64,000 nucleotides of DNA from the NCBI RefSeq assembly GCF_004358205.1, contig NZ_SMYO01000010.1:124001-188000 (forward strand). The letters run 5' to 3'. The first letter of the stretch is position 1. Each line of letters starts with the position of its first letter. The position numbers and the translations under genes are program-made. The notes below the pieces were generated by a model. That model was not told where the DNA came from. It was given only the letters and a program-made list of their open reading frames with translations, and ran no database searches. Below are positions 8,372-17,864 of this stretch, in pieces. Source of the DNA: Bacillus salipaludis (GTDB lineage: Bacteria > Bacillota > Bacilli > Bacillales_B > DSM-18226).

Positions 8372-8646
8372 CCAAATCCTCCTTGACATGAGTTGAATTC
8401 TTTATAATTTGCTCTGTATTGGAAAAATTTATGCTTTCCTTTATTTATGTATTTAACCTTTAAGGACTGATTTTTATTCAATGCATGTGAAAACTTCGAA
8501 AGAAATTGTCTATGCGATATTTGCTGGTGAGGGGAGGGTACGGTAGGAGCTTTCTGATGGATGTTTTTCTTTATGATGAATAAGTTGCATTCCAAAAATA
8601 TATTTTATCATCTGGTCCTATGCGGGAGCGTCGGATTCTCATAATA
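8372..8646. other. Intergenic region, no gene seen
   Basis: About 275 bp upstream of the glutamate-synthase-like gene. It presumably carries that gene's promoter. No inverted repeat or small ORF with a ribosome binding site was recognised. Confidence 0.3.
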
Positions 8647-8690
8647 AAAGGGCTGATGGCGTTGTTATTACTTCACCATCAGCCCTTTTT
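8647..8690 (-). terminator. Rho-independent terminator of the amino acid permease gene
   Basis: Arms AAGGGCTGATGG and CCATCAGCCCTT with T runs on both strands; it lies directly after the permease stop. Confidence 0.88.
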
Positions 8691-8691
8691 A

Positions 8692-10080
8692 TTAAGCAAT
8701 ATTTTGCTTTTTATTTGAATCCTCTAACGGAACACGTTTACCCATTTTAAAAAGATAAAAGCTGCCCGCAACAATGGCAAGGAATACCAGACCTACAATT
8801 AACGAAACACGAGTATCAGTATTGATCCACATTCCCACAAGGACGAATAGTAAAAATACAATCGTCAAATAATTGCTGATTGGAGAAAATGGCATCTTGA
8901 AAGAATGGCTGGACATTTCAGCAGCTTTTTCTTTTCTAAATTTAAGCTCACTAATGATTATGACAACCCAAGGCACCATTCCTGGGAGAACACTGGCACT
9001 ATAAACATAAAGGAAGAGACCTTTTGGAGCAATATAGTTCAAAATTACCCCAATAAATAAGCCGATCAGTGTTGCGTAAATGCAGTTTGCCGGAACCCCA
9101 CTTTTTGAGATTTTAGCAAAACTTTTTGGTGCTTGGCCGTTTATGGCTAAAGTATAAAGCATTCGACCTGCACTATAAATTCCACTATTTGAACCGGATA
9201 AAGCTGCTGTGATGACAACAAAGTTAATAATACCCGCAGCAGCTGTAATTCCTACCTTAGCAAAGGTCGAAACAAACGGGCTGCCAATTGTCCCTAATTG
9301 ATTCCAAGGATACACAGTAACAATGATAAAAATTGCACCAATATAGAAAATTAAAATTCGCCAAATGATATTATTAATTGCCTTTTTTAAGGTTTTAGTC
9401 GGATTTTTTGCTTCCCCTGCCGTGATACCGATGAGTTCCACTCCCTGATAGGCAGCTACTACAAGAGATAATGCAAAGAAGAATCCTTTAAAGCCGCCTG
9501 TGAAAAAGCCGCCATGTTTCCAAATATTCGATAACCCGATGGCATGTCCATGGTTCCCTAATCCAAAAAATATTAAACCAAGACCTGCAATAATCATGAG
9601 GACAATCGTTACTACTTTAATAAGAGAAAACCAAAATTCAAATTCTCCATAAAACTTAACTGAAACTAGATTCGCAAGTCCTAAGATGACCATCGCAATG
9701 ATTCCTGGCAGCCATTGAGGAAGATTCGGAAACCAATAATTCATATACATTCCTATCGCAGTAATTTCTGCCATTCCAACAAGAACCCATTGAAACCAAT
9801 AACTCCATGCTGTCATATAACCAGCTAATGGATGAATATATTTATGGGCAAAAGTTGCAAAGGATCCGGTGGTTGGCTCTGAATAGAGCATTTCACCCAT
9901 TGCGCGCATAATGAAAAAAATAAAGATTCCGGCAATCGCATAAGCCAGCATGACAGATGGACCTGTCCATTTAATCGTACTCGCTGATCCCATAAATAAG
10001 CCGACGCCGATGGTGCCGCCTAATGCAATCATTTCAATATGACGTGCCTCTAGTCCCCTTTTCAACTCTTTATTTGCCAC
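8692..10080 (-). CDS. Amino acid permease (APC superfamily, AAT family)
   Basis: A 462-residue, 12-TM permease of the amino acid transporter family. It starts with the signature [21 protein letters not shown] and contains [17 protein letters not shown] and [19 protein letters not shown] segments typical of Bacillus AapA/YtnA/RocE-type proton symporters. The substrate is not deducible, though a D-alanine/serine/glycine or neutral amino acid is plausible from the AapA resemblance. It starts at GTG preceded by AGGAGGGG at a spacing of 6. It is monocistronic, with a terminator behind it and a 400-bp AT-rich region in front. Confidence 0.88.
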   Translation of the reverse strand: MANKELKRGLEARHIEMIALGGTIGVGLFMGSASTIKWTGPSVMLAYAIAGIFIFFIMRAMGEMLYSEPTTGSFATFAHKYIHPLAGYMTAWSYWFQWVLVGMAEITAIGMYMNYWFPNLPQWLPGIIAMVILGLANLVSVKFYGEFEFWFSLIKVVTIVLMIIAGLGLIFFGLGNHGHAIGLSNIWKHGGFFTGGFKGFFFALSLVVAAYQGVELIGITAGEAKNPTKTLKKAINNIIWRILIFYIGAIFIIVTVYPWNQLGTIGSPFVSTFAKVGITAAAGIINFVVITAALSGSNSGIYSAGRMLYTLAINGQAPKSFAKISKSGVPANCIYATLIGLFIGVILNYIAPKGLFLYVYSASVLPGMVPWVVIIISELKFRKEKAAEMSSHSFKMPFSPISNYLTIVFLLFVLVGMWINTDTRVSLIVGLVFLAIVAGSFYLFKMGKRVPLEDSNKKQNIA

Positions 10081-10454
10081 ACAATTCCCCTCCTGATGAA
10101 TAAATTTAATTATTTAATTTTTATTAATTTCTGAAATTTAATGATATAAAAATAATATTTTTACCTTAATAAACGCTTTCAAAATTATCCAAAACACTAA
10201 TCAAACATAGATAATTATTAAATTACCTACTTTTAAGATATTATATCAAAAGCAAAAAATAAAGACTTGAAATTTTTAAAGATAATAATTCCCCATCTTT
10301 ATATAATTTCCGAGAATTCAAAATTTTCATTTTATAGATTTGCAAAATAGAGTAAAATAGTGGTACTAGCTAGAAAGAGATAACTTCAAGCCTATTTTGG
10401 GAAAGCATTCTTTCATGGAGGTGAAAGTCAATAATTAAAAATTGGAAAGTAAAA
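10081..10454. other. Divergent AT-rich intergenic region
   Basis: About 374 bp between the permease (minus) and the small membrane protein unit (plus). It must hold both promoters. No clear operator or riboswitch was recognised. Confidence 0.3.
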
Positions 10455-10496
10455 ATGGCGGTTAAAAATTTAAAAAGGGAAGGGAAAATAAAATGA
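10455..10496 (+). CDS. Possible 13-residue leader peptide
   Basis: ATG GCG ... TGA encodes MAVKNLKREGKIK, and its TGA overlaps the next ATG as ATGA, the arrangement of a translationally coupled leader. Its own SD (GGAAAG) is weak, so the reading may be fortuitous. Confidence 0.25.
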   Translation: MAVKNLKREGKIK

Positions 10497-10633
10497 ACGC
10501 AAAAAAAATGGTTCAAATTGTAGTCGGTTCCAATGTCCTTTTATTATTCGTCCTTGTTTGTCTTCCAATTTTTCTTGTTGACCCAGATTCTAATGTCATC
10601 CAGGCTTTTCTAAACTCTATTCAGGGAGAGTAG
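10493..10633 (+). CDS. Small single-pass membrane protein (46 aa), unknown function
   Basis: A 46-codon ORF, MNAKKMVQIVVGSN..., with a basic N-terminus, one strong hydrophobic helix (about residues 7-29: VLLLFVLVCLPIFLV) and a short polar tail ending IQGE. The start has a purine-rich SD (AAGGGAAGGGA) 8-10 nt upstream. It is not nested in any larger gene and is followed by a strong hairpin. The architecture resembles small membrane modulators, but no family is recognised and no function is proposed. Confidence 0.6.
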   Translation: MNAKKMVQIVVGSNVLLLFVLVCLPIFLVDPDSNVIQAFLNSIQGE

Positions 10634-10660
10634 AAGTTCCTTACTACAAGATCTCAAGAA

Positions 10661-10697
10661 TGAAAAACGGCTGATTCCCGTTTTTGGGAATCAGCCA
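10661..10697 (-). terminator. Rho-independent terminator, gerB-type gene side
   Basis: Perfect 11-bp hairpin GGCTGATTCCC/GGGAATCAGCC with a T5 tract on the minus strand. It can serve the germination permease gene at 10789 and lies just after the small plus-strand gene. Confidence 0.8.
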
Positions 10698-10788
10698 TCA
10701 TGTTAAGATAGATCCAAACACTGAAGCCGCCAATAACTCAACCAATTAATCGACATCATTTATCTATCCTTTTTAACTTACATTTATG

Positions 10789-11904
10789 CTACTTTGGTAT
10801 ATTAGCTCGTGATGTACCAAAATAGTTACGAACTACTATCATTATCAGTACAATGACGGGCATTCCAACTAAAAGAGGGAACCCAATTAAGTAAGGCATT
10901 TTATTATAAAAAAATCCTTGATAAGTAACTTTATTGTTCGCCCATACCAAAGAGTAAATAAAGATGAGGGAAACTACGGGAAAAATCAAGGGCTGATATC
11001 GTTTAAATTTAAAAATATCTGTTAACCCAATCACTACTGCGTAAACATAGAGAATGATTTTAATGAAAAATCCGACAGCAAATGTCCCAACCACGATGGA
11101 GTCCATCCTCTGGATAATATGACCAACATTAATCTTTTCAACTGCACTAAGCAACGGGATTTCAACAGCTTGTGCTCCAATACCTATTACACTAATGATC
11201 AGGAGAAAGGTCCAAGAAAGACCTAAACCACTTAAAAAAATAGACAATAAACCAGATCTTTTCACCAAATCAGGCTTATTTAAATAAGGGAAAAACATAA
11301 GGAAGAGGAAAATTTCCCCAAATGGGAAAAAAATCATTAATGTGACTGAGTGCTTTAGAACTGGCAGCCAGCCGAATTCTAAAATGGGCTGCAAGTTCTT
11401 AAGTTTTATAATACTGGAAGCCACCACAGTAAAATTACCAGTTAAGCCAAAAACAACCATTGCAGCAAATAATATCTCCGCCGTTCTCCCTATAACTTCA
11501 ATTCCTAAATAGCAGGCATAAGAAACCAGGACGAGACTGATGAAAACAATAACAGGAACCGGGGTATCCGGTAATATATAAGTTCCCATTGTATCCCCTA
11601 AATGCCGCGCATTAACTGAGGCTACAAAGAAAAAATAGCTAATATAAACCAAACTTAAAGGAATCCCAATATATTTACTAAATACTTTTACTAAAATTCC
11701 TGTAAAAGGAAGAGTAGGATACTGTTTAAATATCTGTAGGTATACCAAGAAAAATAGAATGAGTGCTCCGAACATGCCAATAAAGATTGATATCCAAGCA
11801 TCTTGTTTCGCTTGCATCCCCATTCTTGTAACAATTCCCGTTCCTAATTGAAATAAAAACATGAGAGAAAACAATTGCTTTGAATCAATCTTCGCATTTT
11901 CCAT
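10789..11904 (-). CDS. Spore germination permease, GerAB family (B subunit 1)
   Basis: A 371-residue, roughly ten-TM protein of the endospore germination permease family, related to APC transporters. It has the family opening DSKQLFSLMFLFQLGTGI, then AKQDAWIS and an internal HIIQRMDSIVV. In germination receptors the B subunit senses the germinant in the inner spore membrane together with the A and C subunits. Here it stands alone on the minus strand, divergent from the A-subunit gene (135 bp between starts), without its own A or C partner in the same unit. SD GGGAAGGA precedes the ATG. Expression in the forespore (sigma-G) is expected from the family; no clear sigma-G promoter was identified. 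Confidence 0.9.
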   Translation of the reverse strand: MENAKIDSKQLFSLMFLFQLGTGIVTRMGMQAKQDAWISIFIGMFGALILFFLVYLQIFKQYPTLPFTGILVKVFSKYIGIPLSLVYISYFFFVASVNARHLGDTMGTYILPDTPVPVIVFISLVLVSYACYLGIEVIGRTAEILFAAMVVFGLTGNFTVVASSIIKLKNLQPILEFGWLPVLKHSVTLMIFFPFGEIFLFLMFFPYLNKPDLVKRSGLLSIFLSGLGLSWTFLLIISVIGIGAQAVEIPLLSAVEKINVGHIIQRMDSIVVGTFAVGFFIKIILYVYAVVIGLTDIFKFKRYQPLIFPVVSLIFIYSLVWANNKVTYQGFFYNKMPYLIGFPLLVGMPVIVLIMIVVRNYFGTSRANIPK

Positions 11905-12038
11905 ATGGTTAAATCCTTCCCTACTCGTGCAACCAATTTACATTTATTATTTTCAACTATTCCCTGGTAAATTAAACCTCTTCATTCCTTCATATTTTTA
12001 TAAATATGGAATCCAAATTATCCTTTTATAAATAGAAT

Positions 12039-13712
12039 ATGCCTCATTCAAGTGGAAATAATAACCTTAAATATAGCAGAAATATGAGGGAAAAAACTTT
12101 GAATTATTTAAAAATGAAAGGCAAAAAGTCGTTTAAGGACAAGTGGAAAGATTTACAGAAAAAAGCAACAGAACAAAAAATTCAACCTAAACAACCTGAA
12201 GAAAAACCTTTAGAGCCTGGTTTATTGGATAACATCCGAAGAATTAAAGAATTGTTTGGAAACAGTGACGATATTATTATGAGGGAAATCAGAATTGGTA
12301 AGGAAGGAAAGATTCGTGCTTGCATCGTTTTTACAGACGGTTTGATTGATAGTCAATCCATTCAAAATTTCATTATGGAATCGTTAATGATTGATTTGCG
12401 AACAACAGATAGACAATCAGAACCCTTCACTGAAGAAAACCTTTTAACCTATTTAAAAGAAATGGTTTTAACAGTCGGAGACATTCAAGATATAGATGAT
12501 TTTACGAATCTGCTGGATTCGCTTTTAAATGGTAAAGTCATTCTTTTATTTAATGGATATACCCAAGGGTTCGCAATTGAAATGAAAGGGGGAAAAGAAC
12601 GGTCAGTTGAGGAACCTACGACAGAAACGACAATCAGAGGACCCCGGGAAGGATTTACAGAAAATATACGGGTTAACACTTCATTATTACGACGGAAAAT
12701 TAGAGACCACAATCTATGGATTGAATCCAGAAAAATTGGAAAAGTATCAAAAACAAACCTATCCATCATGTATATAAAAGGAATTGTAAATGAAAAAATT
12801 GTCGAGGAAGTCCGCAGACGGCTTGATCGAATTAAGATCGATAGTATTTTAGAGACCGGCTATATTGAAGAATTAATTCAGGATGCGAAATGGTCACCTT
12901 TTCCTACCATGTACCATTCAGAACGACCTGATGCCATCGCCGCCGATCTGTTAGAGGGTCGTATTGCCATTCTAGTTGATGGCACACCTTTTGTGATGAC
13001 AGTTCCTGTCATGTTCGCACAGTTTTTACAGTCACCTGAGGATTATTATAACCGGGCGGATATTACTACACTTCTTAGGATCCTTCGTTATGTCGGTTTT
13101 TTTATCGCATTATTAGCACCTTCCTTTTATATTGCTATTACCACCTTTCATCAAGAAATGCTGCCAACGCAATTACTCATTACTCTTGCTGCCCAGCGGG
13201 AAGGTGTCCCCTTTCCAGCCTTTATTGAAGCACTCGCAATGGAGGTCAGCTTTGAAATATTACGTGAAGCAGGGCTAAGAATGCCGAAAGCGATCGGCCA
13301 AGCAGTATCCATCGTCGGAACACTTGTCATTGGTTCGGCAGCTGTTGAAGCAGGATTTGTGTCTGCTGCCATGGTAATTGTTGTCGCCATTACGGCCATA
13401 TCCAGCTTTATTGTTAGTAATTATGAATTAGCTATTGCAATCAGAATGTTACGCTTCCCTTTCATGGGACTCGCTGCATCATTTGGTTTATTTGGAATCA
13501 TAGTAGGATTGATTGCCTTGGTTCTTCATATGTGCAGTTTACGTTCTTTTGGAATACCTTATATGGCACCGTTCGGTCCCTTCATTAAAGACGATCAAAA
13601 GGATGCCATTTTCCGCTTCCCAAGATGGGCAATGTCAAAACGGCCTAAATTAATAAGTCAAACCAATATAAGACGTGAAGATACCCCTGCACCTAAACCT
13701 GACTCAAATTAA
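12039..13712 (+). CDS. Spore germination protein, GerAA family (A subunit)
   Basis: A 557-residue protein. A long soluble, Lys/Glu-rich N-terminus is followed by the GerA domain: RTTDRQSEPFTEENLL in the cytosolic part, then FPTMYHSERPDAIAADLLEGRIAILVDGTPF, ITTFHQEMLPTQLL and several C-terminal membrane helices. A subunits form the oligomeric ion-channel core of germinosome receptors. It is the only A-type gene in this cluster. The ATG at 12039 has no visible SD; a TTG at 12099, 7 nt after GAGGG, would give a 537-residue product and is a serious alternative start. A bidirectional terminator follows. Confidence 0.9.
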   Translation: MPHSSGNNNLKYSRNMREKTLNYLKMKGKKSFKDKWKDLQKKATEQKIQPKQPEEKPLEPGLLDNIRRIKELFGNSDDIIMREIRIGKEGKIRACIVFTDGLIDSQSIQNFIMESLMIDLRTTDRQSEPFTEENLLTYLKEMVLTVGDIQDIDDFTNLLDSLLNGKVILLFNGYTQGFAIEMKGGKERSVEEPTTETTIRGPREGFTENIRVNTSLLRRKIRDHNLWIESRKIGKVSKTNLSIMYIKGIVNEKIVEEVRRRLDRIKIDSILETGYIEELIQDAKWSPFPTMYHSERPDAIAADLLEGRIAILVDGTPFVMTVPVMFAQFLQSPEDYYNRADITTLLRILRYVGFFIALLAPSFYIAITTFHQEMLPTQLLITLAAQREGVPFPAFIEALAMEVSFEILREAGLRMPKAIGQAVSIVGTLVIGSAAVEAGFVSAAMVIVVAITAISSFIVSNYELAIAIRMLRFPFMGLAASFGLFGIIVGLIALVLHMCSLRSFGIPYMAPFGPFIKDDQKDAIFRFPRWAMSKRPKLISQTNIRREDTPAPKPDSN

Positions 13713-13730
13713 GTAGATGGTCATAAAATG

Positions 13731-13771
13731 ATAAAGCTGCCTTTTCTCCGAAAAGGCAGCTTTATCATTTT
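13731..13771. terminator. Bidirectional terminator between convergent ger genes
   Basis: Perfect 15-bp stem (ATAAAGCTGCCTTTT and its complement) around a CTCCG loop, with T tracts on both strands, between the A-subunit gene and the second B-subunit gene. Confidence 0.93.
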
Positions 13772-14880
13772 TTATCCAGATTTATTAACTTCCTTATTGC
13801 ATTTATTGTTAATAAGAGTAAAGGAAGAACCAATCCGTACGTTGAGGCATATAGCGGCCAAATATAATTGCCAAATGCGGCGTAGCGGGTAACATTAGGA
13901 TATAAAAACAAGGACATCACAACCAAAATCATCCCTAAGGGTAACGTAAATGGCCGATAATCTTTGATGTTCAATATTTGAACAAAACCTATAATAGATG
14001 CGTAGAAATAAATCGTCATCTTAAAAAAAATCGTTATTAACCACATAATCGCTAATATGGCTTCAATCCTTTGCAAAAAATCCCCTACATTTATCCTCCT
14101 AGCTAAAGAATAACTGGGGAACATTTGTCTCGAACTATTTTCAGGACCTAAAACTAAAATCGTTAATGTTGTAAGGATAATTAAACAGACTCCTGCTATG
14201 AATAGTGCAATATAAAAGTTTTTTTCAGCTTTCTTTTGTTGATTCACTGAAATAGGGAAAATCATCAATAATACAATCAAAGGTAAAGAGAAAATACTTA
14301 TAAAAAGAAATACAGCACGGATCATCGGTTTTATTCCTGTTTTCAATATAGGTTGAATGTTTTTAAACTCCCATAAATCAGGCGTTAATATTAATGAAAC
14401 CACTAATAATACGAATAAAAACATAAATAAAGGAAAGAACAATTCTGCAGAACGAGCCAACGTTTCAAGGCCTAGTCGAATGCCCATGATTAAGATGCAT
14501 GCGAATAAAATATGGATTGACACGTGTGGCGTCTCTGGGATAATCTGAGTCGTTAAGAAAGTTCCAGCATAATACAATAAATCTGCGGCGTTGATAAATG
14601 AAAAGATAACAAACATAAGAGAAATGGCCTTACCTAACCATTTGCCGAGAAGTTTTTCAATGATTTCAACTAGAGTCATCGTCGGGAACATTCTCCCAAT
14701 AGCGATATATAAAGCCACCGTCAAAAAACCAATCGCTGTACCGATTATAGCAGCAATCCAAGCATCTTGTTTGACCTCTTGTGCAAGACTACCAGGCATC
14801 ACAAAGATGGTAGTGCCTATAGAAAATAAAATTACTAATATTCTAAATTGCCGTACACTAATTTTAAGATTGGTCACCAT
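13765..14880 (-). CDS. Spore germination permease, GerAB family (B subunit 2)
   Basis: A second 371-residue germination permease, hydrophobic throughout, with the family features KISVRQFRILVILFSIGTTI, EVKQDAWIAAIIGT and VGDFLQRIEAILAIMW. It shares the general plan but not close sequence with the B subunits at 10789 and 17865. It lies 14 nt downstream of the small D-type gene on the same strand, forming a D-B unit convergent with the A gene. The SD before ATG is weak (AGGT), so coupling to the upstream gene may help translation. Confidence 0.9.
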   Translation of the reverse strand: MVTNLKISVRQFRILVILFSIGTTIFVMPGSLAQEVKQDAWIAAIIGTAIGFLTVALYIAIGRMFPTMTLVEIIEKLLGKWLGKAISLMFVIFSFINAADLLYYAGTFLTTQIIPETPHVSIHILFACILIMGIRLGLETLARSAELFFPLFMFLFVLLVVSLILTPDLWEFKNIQPILKTGIKPMIRAVFLFISIFSLPLIVLLMIFPISVNQQKKAEKNFYIALFIAGVCLIILTTLTILVLGPENSSRQMFPSYSLARRINVGDFLQRIEAILAIMWLITIFFKMTIYFYASIIGFVQILNIKDYRPFTLPLGMILVVMSLFLYPNVTRYAAFGNYIWPLYASTYGLVLPLLLLTINAIRKLINLDKK

Positions 14881-14894
14881 ATTCTTTACTATAC

Positions 14895-15128
14895 CTATTT
14901 CAGAAATCCGTATATAAAATCACTAAATGGTTTAAAAATATACGTAATTCCAATAAGTGGATTCGGAATGTGTAAATCTAAACTTTGTGCTATACCTAAT
15001 CCAACAGCAATCAGCATTAAAATAGAAAATACCCATAATTCTTTCGTTAACTTGTTTTTTCTCAAGTTAGGAAGTTCAAAAGCAATCATCATAATCGCTG
15101 CCACTATTGTTCCTGCAACACCTAGCAT
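14895..15128 (-). CDS. Small two-TM protein, probable germination receptor D subunit
   Basis: A 77-residue protein with two predicted helices (about residues 3-18 and 30-48) and a hydrophobic C-terminal stretch. Small two-TM D-subunit proteins encoded in or near ger operons are known in Bacillus species and modulate receptor activity; size, topology and position fit. Assignment is by context and topology, not by motif. AAGGAG lies 8 nt before the ATG. It is the first gene of the D-B unit and is divergent from the C-subunit genes. Confidence 0.7.
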   Translation of the reverse strand: MLGVAGTIVAAIMMIAFELPNLRKNKLTKELWVFSILMLIAVGLGIAQSLDLHIPNPLIGITYIFKPFSDFIYGFLK

Positions 15129-15357
15129 TCGGAGGACTCCTTCTATTTAAATTCCATCACTGGATCTTCCCAATATTCTTATTAAAATATCCAATTCTTT
15201 ACTGAACCATTCTTTACTATTCGAATACTTAACAAATTGTTCTAATCTATTTTAGACGGTTTGTCGAAGCACAAAAATTATTACTATTTTCAATTGCTTA
15301 AACAGCCATTTTTTGGGGAGTATATAACTAGCCTTAAAAGCCTAAAGGAGTATGGGC

Positions 15358-16581
15358 ATGAACCGAAACTTCTTTTTTATCATCCTATCCATCTGCTCTC
15401 TTCTTGTCCTTACTTCATGTTGGAACCGAAAAGAATTAAATGAACTAGCCATTGTGTTTGGAATGGGGATTGATATAGAAGATGGTAAATTTATCGTGAC
15501 TGCACAAGTCGTTAATCCTGGAGAAATTGCTGAATCACAAGGCAAAAGTGGAAACTCACCCGTAGTTGTTTATCAAGAAAAGGGGAATACATTGTTCGAG
15601 GCAATTAGGAGAATAACTACAGTTTCACCAAGAAAACTATATTTTTCCCATCTTCGGCTTCTCGTGTTTGGAGAGGAATTGGCAAAAAAAGGGATCGGGA
15701 AAACATTAGACTTTTTATCAAGGGATCCAGAGATGCGAACAGATTTTTATATTGCAGTAGCTAAAAATAATAAAGCAGGCGATATCTTAAAAATCGTAAC
15801 TACCATGGAAAAAATACCAGTCCAACAATTATTTGAATCGCTTCTTACATCGGAAAAAGAATGGGCACCAACCCTGCCAATCACGCTGGATCAATTGATT
15901 TACGATATATTAAGTGAAGGCATGAATGCTAAGTTAACTGGAATTATGCTTAAAGGAAATGTTCAAACAGGAGAAAAATTAGAGAATACACAACAATCTA
16001 AACCAGCTGCATTTTTGCAATATGATGCGATTGGTGTATTCCGCAAGGATAAATTAATTGGCTGGTTAAATGATAACGAAAGCAAAGGCCTTAACTATGC
16101 TTTAGGGAATGTTAAAGATACTGTTGTAACCATACCCTGTCCCCAAAAAGGGAAGGCAGACATTGAATTAATTCGTACAAAAGCTGATTTAAAAACAAAG
16201 ACTTTAGACCACAAGCCATATGGAATGATAAAGATAAAGGCAGAAGGTTATGTTGGGAATGTACAGTGTAAGACACTGGATTTAACCAAACCAGAGACAA
16301 TCAGTCATTTAGAAATAAATACAGAGAAAAGAATTCAACAAAACATTCAAAAGGCTTTAAATGCTTCACAAAAGAAATATAAAATAGATCCATTTGGTTT
16401 TGGTGAAGCCGCCCGTCGTTCCAACCCGGATTACTGGCATTTAATCAAAAATGATTGGATACAAATCTTTGAAACCATGCCTGTCGAGATAGAAGTAACG
16501 GTAAAATTACATGACATAGGAATGATTAAAAACTCTCCTCTAAATAAAATTAAGGACAAACCTGCTACTTTATATGAATGA
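15358..16581 (+). CDS. Spore germination lipoprotein, GerAC family (C subunit 1)
   Basis: A 407-residue lipoprotein. The signal peptide ends in the lipobox LTSC with the modified cysteine at residue 21, followed by the hallmark WNRKELNELAIVFGMGID. GerAC-type C subunits sit on the outer face of the inner spore membrane. The internal sequence SPRKLYFSHLRLLVFGEELAKKGIG and the C-terminal DPFGFGEAARR are typical. An ATG at 15352 is only 1 nt from the SD AAAGGAG; the ATG at 15358 has a spacing of 7 and was chosen. The next gene is a close paralogue. Confidence 0.92.
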   Translation: MNRNFFFIILSICSLLVLTSCWNRKELNELAIVFGMGIDIEDGKFIVTAQVVNPGEIAESQGKSGNSPVVVYQEKGNTLFEAIRRITTVSPRKLYFSHLRLLVFGEELAKKGIGKTLDFLSRDPEMRTDFYIAVAKNNKAGDILKIVTTMEKIPVQQLFESLLTSEKEWAPTLPITLDQLIYDILSEGMNAKLTGIMLKGNVQTGEKLENTQQSKPAAFLQYDAIGVFRKDKLIGWLNDNESKGLNYALGNVKDTVVTIPCPQKGKADIELIRTKADLKTKTLDHKPYGMIKIKAEGYVGNVQCKTLDLTKPETISHLEINTEKRIQQNIQKALNASQKKYKIDPFGFGEAARRSNPDYWHLIKNDWIQIFETMPVEIEVTVKLHDIGMIKNSPLNKIKDKPATLYE

Positions 16582-16619
16582 TTTGCTTATGAATCTTTGA
16601 TTGAGATTGGAGGATTTAT

Positions 16620-17822
16620 ATGGAACGAAAAATCCTTATGACCATTTTTTTCTGCTCTTTTATCCTCCTTACTGGTTGTTGGAACCGCAGAGAATTAAAT
16701 GAACTTTCCATTTTATTAGGATTGGGAATTGATAAAGATAATGAGCAATATATTATAACGGCTCAAGTAGTGAATCCAAGTGAAATTGCATCTAAACAAG
16801 GCGGCAGCGGAAAAGCTCCAGTGGTCGTTTATCAAGGCAAGGGAGAAACATTATTTGAAGCAGTAAGAAAAGTGACAACTGTTGCCCCGAGAAAGCTTTA
16901 TTTTGCCCACTTACGAATTCTTGTCTTCGGAGAAGAATTAGCAAAAGAAGGGATTGGCGAAATGATAGACTTTCTTTTAAGAAATTCAGAAATACGAAAT
17001 GATTTTTATATTACCGTATCCAAGAATTCTAAGGCAGCAGATGTTTTAAAAATATTAACCCCATTAGAAAAAATTCCAGCGAATAGTTTATTTGCTTCTC
17101 TCCAGACATCAGCGAACTCATGGGCTCCAACCGAGGGGATTACATTAGATAAGCTAACCTCTAACATGGTAAGCGAAGGGATTAACCCTGTATTAACTGG
17201 TATACAAATAAAAGGAAACGTACATGAAGGTGAAATGAATACTAATTTAGATCAGACAAAACCAAAAAGCATTCTACAATATAAAGGAATGGCGGTATTT
17301 AAACATGATAAACTGATTGGATGGATGAATGAAAGAGAAGGTAGAGCCGTCCATTTCGCCTTAGGAAAAGTGAAGAGCAGCGTTGGATATATAAAATGCC
17401 CACAAGGTGGAAAAGTAGTAATTGAGGTGGTTCACACAAAATCCAAACTAAAGACAGAGATGATTAAGGGAGAGCCACATGGGTTTGTACAGGCTAAAAT
17501 ACAAGGAAATGTTGCCGAAGTTGAATGTCAGGGCTTAGATTTAACCAATCCAAAATCAATTTCCTATATAGAAAAAGAATCAGAAAAAGAGCTTACTAAA
17601 ATCATTGAAAAGGCAATACACCATCTTCAAAAAGACTATCAATCGGATATTTTCGGATTCGGTGAAGCGCTCAATCGTTCTTCACCGAATGATTGGGCAA
17701 AATATAAAAAGGATTGGGACCAAACGTTTTCACAGATGCCTGTAACCGTCAAAGTTGATATGACGATCCGGCAAACTGGTACAATCAATAATTCTCCTCT
17801 TAATAAAATGGAAAATAAATAG
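16620..17822 (+). CDS. Spore germination lipoprotein, GerAC family (C subunit 2)
   Basis: A 400-residue paralogue of the preceding gene, with the lipobox LTGC at residue 20, then WNRRELNELSILLGLGID. The two proteins match through much of their length (PRKLYFAHLRILVFGEELAKEGIG, IFGFGEALNR), which points to tandem duplication. SD GGAGG with 6-nt spacing. It lies 38 nt after C subunit 1 and 42 nt before B subunit 3, so the C-C-B genes form one operon without an A gene. Confidence 0.92.
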   Translation: MERKILMTIFFCSFILLTGCWNRRELNELSILLGLGIDKDNEQYIITAQVVNPSEIASKQGGSGKAPVVVYQGKGETLFEAVRKVTTVAPRKLYFAHLRILVFGEELAKEGIGEMIDFLLRNSEIRNDFYITVSKNSKAADVLKILTPLEKIPANSLFASLQTSANSWAPTEGITLDKLTSNMVSEGINPVLTGIQIKGNVHEGEMNTNLDQTKPKSILQYKGMAVFKHDKLIGWMNEREGRAVHFALGKVKSSVGYIKCPQGGKVVIEVVHTKSKLKTEMIKGEPHGFVQAKIQGNVAEVECQGLDLTNPKSISYIEKESEKELTKIIEKAIHHLQKDYQSDIFGFGEALNRSSPNDWAKYKKDWDQTFSQMPVTVKVDMTIRQTGTINNSPLNKMENK

Positions 17823-17864
17823 GTCTTAAAGGGTTCTACCCCGATGGAAAAGTGAGGAACAAGT

